Shown: piece after piece, positions 5,719 to 7,344 of the stretch | Position numbering within the stretch: position 1 is the stretch's first letter | Layout: every line of letters begins with the position of its first letter | DNA from: Thermoprotei archaeon | GTDB taxonomy: Archaea > Thermoproteota > Thermoprotei_A > Sulfolobales > WANQ01 | DNA: 7,344 nt | Direction of reading: 5' to 3' | Assembly: GCA_027038805.1 (NCBI GenBank) | Contig: JALWGO010000279.1 | Coordinates: forward strand, 1-7,344 | Program-made: the position numbers and the translations under genes | Notes under the pieces: generated by a model | Databases searched by the model: none | What the model saw: the letters and a program-made list of their open reading frames with translations, nothing else | Told to the model about the DNA's origin: nothing

Positions 5719-6050
5719 GGCGAGAAAACAGCTTTTGCTACTGGAAGGCTTGATTATTGTACTTAGTGGTATTCGTTAACATGTTATTTTCTTTAACAGT
5801 AATAGTTTTGATGTACAGCTGTTTATACCATAGATAAGCTTGTCGATATCAATAGTTTTATATAGGATCCTTAAAACCCCCTTACCTTTATTACTCTATT
5901 GCGCTTAATGTAAGGTAAAGAGTTGGTCAAATAAGTAGTCAAGTATTGGTCAAATAAGCTGTAAACTATAAGGCGAAGATAAAAATCCATTAAGGAAACA
6001 CAGTCTTTATTTATGTAGAAACTTTTGGAACTAATAGGCTTAAAACAAGG
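5719..6050. other. AT-rich stretch without a convincing gene
   Basis: Between the inverted-repeat unit and the right 5S repeat I see no supported gene. It contains a pair of 13-base direct repeats, TTGGTCAAATAAG at 5923-5935 and 5946-5958 (23-bp period). It also has a 7-bp inverted repeat (TTACCTT 5882-5888, AAGGTAA 5912-5918) and a TATA-like TTTTATATAGG near 5855-5865. A 39-codon minus-strand frame (5871-5990) is largely made by the repeats and is not credible as a protein. Confidence 0.5.
6041..6050 (-). terminator. T-rich 3' end of the 5S transcript
   Basis: On the minus strand CTTGTTTTAA lies about 12 bases past the end of the mature 5S sequence, a typical archaeal termination context. 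It is just inside the putative element, so the element would have supplied the present terminator; the left flank at 3361-3375 would be the original one. Confidence 0.35.
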
Positions 6051-6085
6051 CATCGTAGAGGTGGCGGCCCGATCCCAGCTTGGGG
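6051..6085. repeat. Right 35-bp direct repeat at the 5S rRNA 3' end (candidate attR)
   Basis: This is identical to 3376-3410 in the same orientation. It consists of 12 bases of flank (6051-6062) and the last 23 bases or so of the 5S gene, including the 3' strand of helix I. The intact 5S body continues to the right, so this is the gene-restoring side of the putative integration. Confidence 0.85.
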
Positions 6086-6197
6086 GCGCTGCGGAGCCTC
6101 GCGGACTCCACAGCCTCCCCCAACGCGGCCAGCTTAACTTCCGGGTTCGATAAGAGTCCGGGTGTTTCCTGGCCGCTATGGCCGGGTCGGGCCGCCG
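6061..6197 (-). rRNA. rrf: 5S ribosomal RNA
   Basis: The minus strand carries the diagnostic 5S core GAACCCGGAAGUUAAGC (plus positions 6132-6148). Helix I closes perfectly between the ends (GGCGGCCC near 6189-6196 with GGGCCGCC at 6063-6070). The length of about 135 nt suits a crenarchaeal 5S, and the GC content is far above the surroundings, as in hyperthermophiles. The ends are set from helix I and may be off by one or two bases. It stands apart from 16S/23S, as is usual in Thermoproteota. The tRNA-Gln gene lies 109 bp upstream on the same strand. The 3' 23 bases are duplicated at 3376-3410. Confidence 0.95.
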
Positions 6198-6220
6198 ACA
6201 CAAGGCTACAACAAGACCGG

Positions 6221-6231
6221 TAATAAACCTT
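6221..6231 (-). promoter_or_regulatory. TATA-like box of the 5S rRNA gene
   Basis: On the minus strand AAGGTTTATTA is centred about 29 bp before the 5' end of the 5S RNA, with a purine-rich BRE-like start. The distance fits archaeal promoters and suggests that 5S has its own promoter rather than depending on the tRNA-Gln transcript. Confidence 0.5.
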
Positions 6232-6306
6232 ATCCTTGTAGTAGTGTTTAAGTATAGATGAACAAGTCTTCATCGATTGTTTAACAGATGGTAGAAGTTG
6301 GGGGAA

Positions 6307-6419
6307 TGGTAGCCGGGCGGGGATTCGAACCCCGGTCACGGGGGCTCTTCTAGCGGCTATCGTCTCGCAGCTAGCCGCTATCCAAAGCCCCGCATCCTTG
6401 ACCGCTAGACGACCCGGCT
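6307..6419 (-). tRNA. tRNA-Gln(UUG) with a 37-nt intron, CCA encoded
   Basis: The minus strand folds as a complete tRNA: acceptor AGCCGGG/CCCGGCU with discriminator A and an encoded CCA (6307-6309), T arm CGGGG-TTCGAAT-CCCCG, D arm starting GTCTAGCGG, and anticodon stem CGGGG/CCCCG. The anticodon UUG (plus 6383-6385) is preceded by C32-U33 and followed by G37, which gives glutamine. The acceptor pairs A1-U72, as in archaeal tRNA-Gln. An intron separates G37 from C38 (6345-6381). The tRNA lies upstream of 5S on the same strand. Confidence 0.93.
6345..6381 (-). other. tRNA-Gln intron at 37/38 with bulge-helix-bulge motif
   Basis: The 37-nt intron folds into a perfect 9-bp hairpin (UAGCGGCUA/UAGCCGCUA). 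The splice sites form a canonical bulge-helix-bulge: anticodon stem CGGGG/CCCCG, bulge AGC cut as AG|C, four-base-pair central helix CUUU/GAAG, bulge GGA cut as GG|A, then the intron hairpin. This is the substrate of the archaeal tRNA splicing endonuclease. It is too short to encode a homing endonuclease. Confidence 0.9.
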
Positions 6420-6452
6420 GCCCGTGTCTGCTAGATAATCTATTGTGGTTGG

Positions 6453-6463
6453 GTTTATAAGTT
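6453..6463 (-). promoter_or_regulatory. TATA-like box of tRNA-Gln
   Basis: CTTATAAACCC on the minus strand ends 34 bp before the mature tRNA 5' end, which allows a short leader removed by RNase P. This matches common archaeal tRNA promoters. Confidence 0.5.
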
Positions 6464-6504
6464 GTTTATTGTGCGTGGTTAGGTTGATATTACTTGTGGT
6501 CTTG

Positions 6505-6512
6505 TTTTATAG
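6505..6512 (+). promoter_or_regulatory. TATA-like box upstream of the YwgA-like gene
   Basis: TTTTATAG lies about 38 bp before the TTG start, so the mRNA would begin just upstream of the GGTG ribosome binding site at 6539-6542. A second AT-rich candidate (CTATATTTTC, about 6527-6536) is nearer and would give a leaderless mRNA. Confidence 0.35.
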
Positions 6513-6549
6513 TCTCCTGTGGGGATACTATATTTTCTGGTGCCCATAG

Positions 6550-7035
6550 TTGAGCGGGTCTATTAGAAAGTTTAGGATAGCGGTATTGTCAAGGGTGCTA
6601 GGCGAGATCGGCTTTAATAGCTCTATGTTTAGCAATAAGCTCGTTATACAGAAAGCAGCATACATGCTTCAAGAGGTTTTCGGGGTCAAGCTTGGGGCTA
6701 AGTTCTTCTGGTATTCTTATGGTCCATACAGCTATGAGGTTGCACGTGACTATAAGTTGATTATTGAGGGAAGATATATGGAGTATGTTAGCATGGATGA
6801 GGAAGGTATTAGGAGATTCCTGTATTTTGTAAAGAAGATTGGAGACGAACTAGTTGTAGAGGGTAAGGGACTAGACTATTGGTTAGAGATCATAGCGAGT
6901 TTGCACATGCTCTCTAAGAAAGTGTACCCCCCTCCCGAAGATGTTGTAAGAGAACTAGTTAAACGCAAACCATACTTAGATGAAAGCGATGTAAAGCGGA
7001 CCCTAGAATTTATGAGGCGGGAAGGAATCCTATGA
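6550..7035 (+). CDS. YwgA-like / Panacea-related small protein
   Basis: The 161-aa soluble protein carries a segment typical of the YwgA/DUF4065 (Panacea) group: NKLVIQKAAYMLQEVFG (29-45), an aromatic stretch FFWYSYGPYS (52-61) and the following helix. The C-terminal 40 residues (PPPEDVVRELVKRKPYL onward) look like a small helical module. In other organisms Panacea-type proteins act as antitoxins or prophage regulators, but YwgA itself has no established function. The start is TTG with GGTG seven bases upstream; no in-frame ATG lies before the conserved part. The downstream HD phosphohydrolase gene starts 16 bp after the stop, so the two form an operon. As I recall, ywgA and the HD gene ywfO are also neighbours in Bacillus subtilis, which supports the family call and a functional link. 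Confidence 0.7.
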   Translation: MSGSIRKFRIAVLSRVLGEIGFNSSMFSNKLVIQKAAYMLQEVFGVKLGAKFFWYSYGPYSYEVARDYKLIIEGRYMEYVSMDEEGIRRFLYFVKKIGDELVVEGKGLDYWLEIIASLHMLSKKVYPPPEDVVRELVKRKPYLDESDVKRTLEFMRREGIL

Positions 7036-7051
7036 ACGTAGGAAGAAGACG

Positions 7052-7344
7052 ATGCGTACTAGAATAGTAAAGCATTCATGGATGCCTAAGCTAACTACAC
7101 GTATCTTCGACGAGCTCCACGGCTATATCGCGTTAACAGAACTAGAAGCAAAAATAGTTGATACAGCCGTTTTCCAGAGACTTAGGAGAATAAAACAATT
7201 ATCAGCAGCCTGGCTCGTCTACCCTGGAGCAGTTCATACTCGGTTTAGCCATAGCCTGGGAGTAATGTATGTTATGGGTATAGTAGCTGAGAAACTAGCT
7301 AGAGAGGGATATATACCAGAGGAGGATCTACAGTTACTTCGTGT
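7052..7344 (+). CDS. HD-superfamily phosphohydrolase (YwfO/dGTPase-like), 3' end outside window
   Basis: Only the first 97 codons are present. The N-terminus reads IFDELHGYIALTELEAKIVD (18-37), FQRLRRIKQL (41-50) and VYPGAVHTRFSHSLGV (56-71). This is the characteristic entry of the HD-domain family that includes dNTP triphosphohydrolases, SAMHD1 and Bacillus YwfO. His67 in HTRFSHSLGV corresponds to the first metal-binding His; the HD dyad itself lies beyond the window. Members hydrolyse nucleotides or other phosphoesters in the cytoplasm; the substrate here cannot be told. I use the ATG at 7052, 16 bp after the YwgA-like gene; the ATGs at 7079 and just upstream of the conserved block are less likely because they would shorten the usual N-terminus. 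The ribosome binding site is weak. Confidence 0.88.
   Translation, partial: MRTRIVKHSWMPKLTTRIFDELHGYIALTELEAKIVDTAVFQRLRRIKQLSAAWLVYPGAVHTRFSHSLGVMYVMGIVAEKLAREGYIPEEDLQLLR

Larger units (their letters stand above)
3376..6085. mobile_element. Putative integrated element (decayed) bounded by 35-bp repeats of the 5S rRNA 3' end
   Basis: Two identical 35-bp direct repeats bound this region. The right one is the 3' end of the intact 5S gene and the left one is an isolated copy of it, as expected for attR and attL of an element that entered the end of an RNA gene and restored it. The contents differ from the flanks: one intact accessory gene (DUF3800), broken reading frames on both strands, hairpin structures and a 26-bp inverted-repeat unit. 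I find no intact integrase, so the element is either a remnant, a non-autonomous cassette mobilised by an enzyme encoded elsewhere, or the product of a rearrangement that duplicated the 5S end. The bounded length (2,675 bp between equivalent repeat positions) is small for an archaeal integrative plasmid or virus. Confidence 0.5.

Noticed and set aside
5871..6339. Two minus-strand reading frames (5871-6203 and 6040-6339)
   Set aside because: Both run through the 5S rRNA gene or the tRNA flank. Their open length comes from GC-rich RNA sequence, and they show no protein motif.
6345..6381. tRNA intron as a mobile or homing intron
   Set aside because: It is only 37 nt with a canonical bulge-helix-bulge, an ordinary archaeal tRNA intron.

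Overview
The window looks like chromosomal DNA of a hyperthermophilic archaeon of the Thermoproteota (Crenarchaeota), most like Desulfurococcales. The evidence is AT-rich protein genes beside very GC-rich RNA genes, a 5S rRNA gene that stands apart from 16S/23S, a tRNA with a bulge-helix-bulge intron at position 37/38, archaeal TATA-like boxes, GGTG/GAGGT ribosome binding sites, and frequent GTG/TTG starts. The genus assignment is inference only.

Left part (1-3330), all minus strand, read right to left: a cytosine-deaminase-like amidohydrolase (2055-3281), a MoeA-type molybdopterin/tungstopterin molybdotransferase (673-1947), and a DUF364 putative heavy-metal-chelation protein that runs off the left edge (1-646). 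The last two are 26 bp apart and probably co-transcribed. The first two are separated by 107 bp holding a strong hairpin and a second TATA-like box. Two of the enzymes depart from their families at key residues: Leu replaces a metal-binding His in the amidohydrolase, and Ser replaces the Asp of the MoeA (S/T)TGDEL-type motif.

Middle part (3376-6085): an accessory island bounded by two identical 35-bp direct repeats. The right copy is the 3' end of the intact 5S rRNA gene plus 12 bp of its downstream flank. The left copy is an orphan fragment of the same sequence. This is the attL/attR pattern expected of an element integrated at the 3' end of an RNA gene, here 5S rRNA rather than a tRNA. The island (2,675 bp between equivalent repeat positions) has one intact gene, a DUF3800 protein (4478-5242) with an RNase H-like signature. 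One base after its stop lies a GC-rich structure of two adjacent hairpins with the same eight-base loop inside an outer stem. The rest is decayed coding sequence on both strands, a 202-bp unit with perfect 26-bp terminal inverted repeats (5517-5718), and AT-rich sequence. I see no intact integrase or transposase.

Right part (6061-7344): 5S rRNA and an intron-containing tRNA-Gln(UUG), both minus strand, then a plus-strand pair of a 161-aa YwgA/Panacea-like protein and an HD-superfamily phosphohydrolase cut by the right edge. This pair recalls the adjacent ywgA and ywfO genes of Bacillus.
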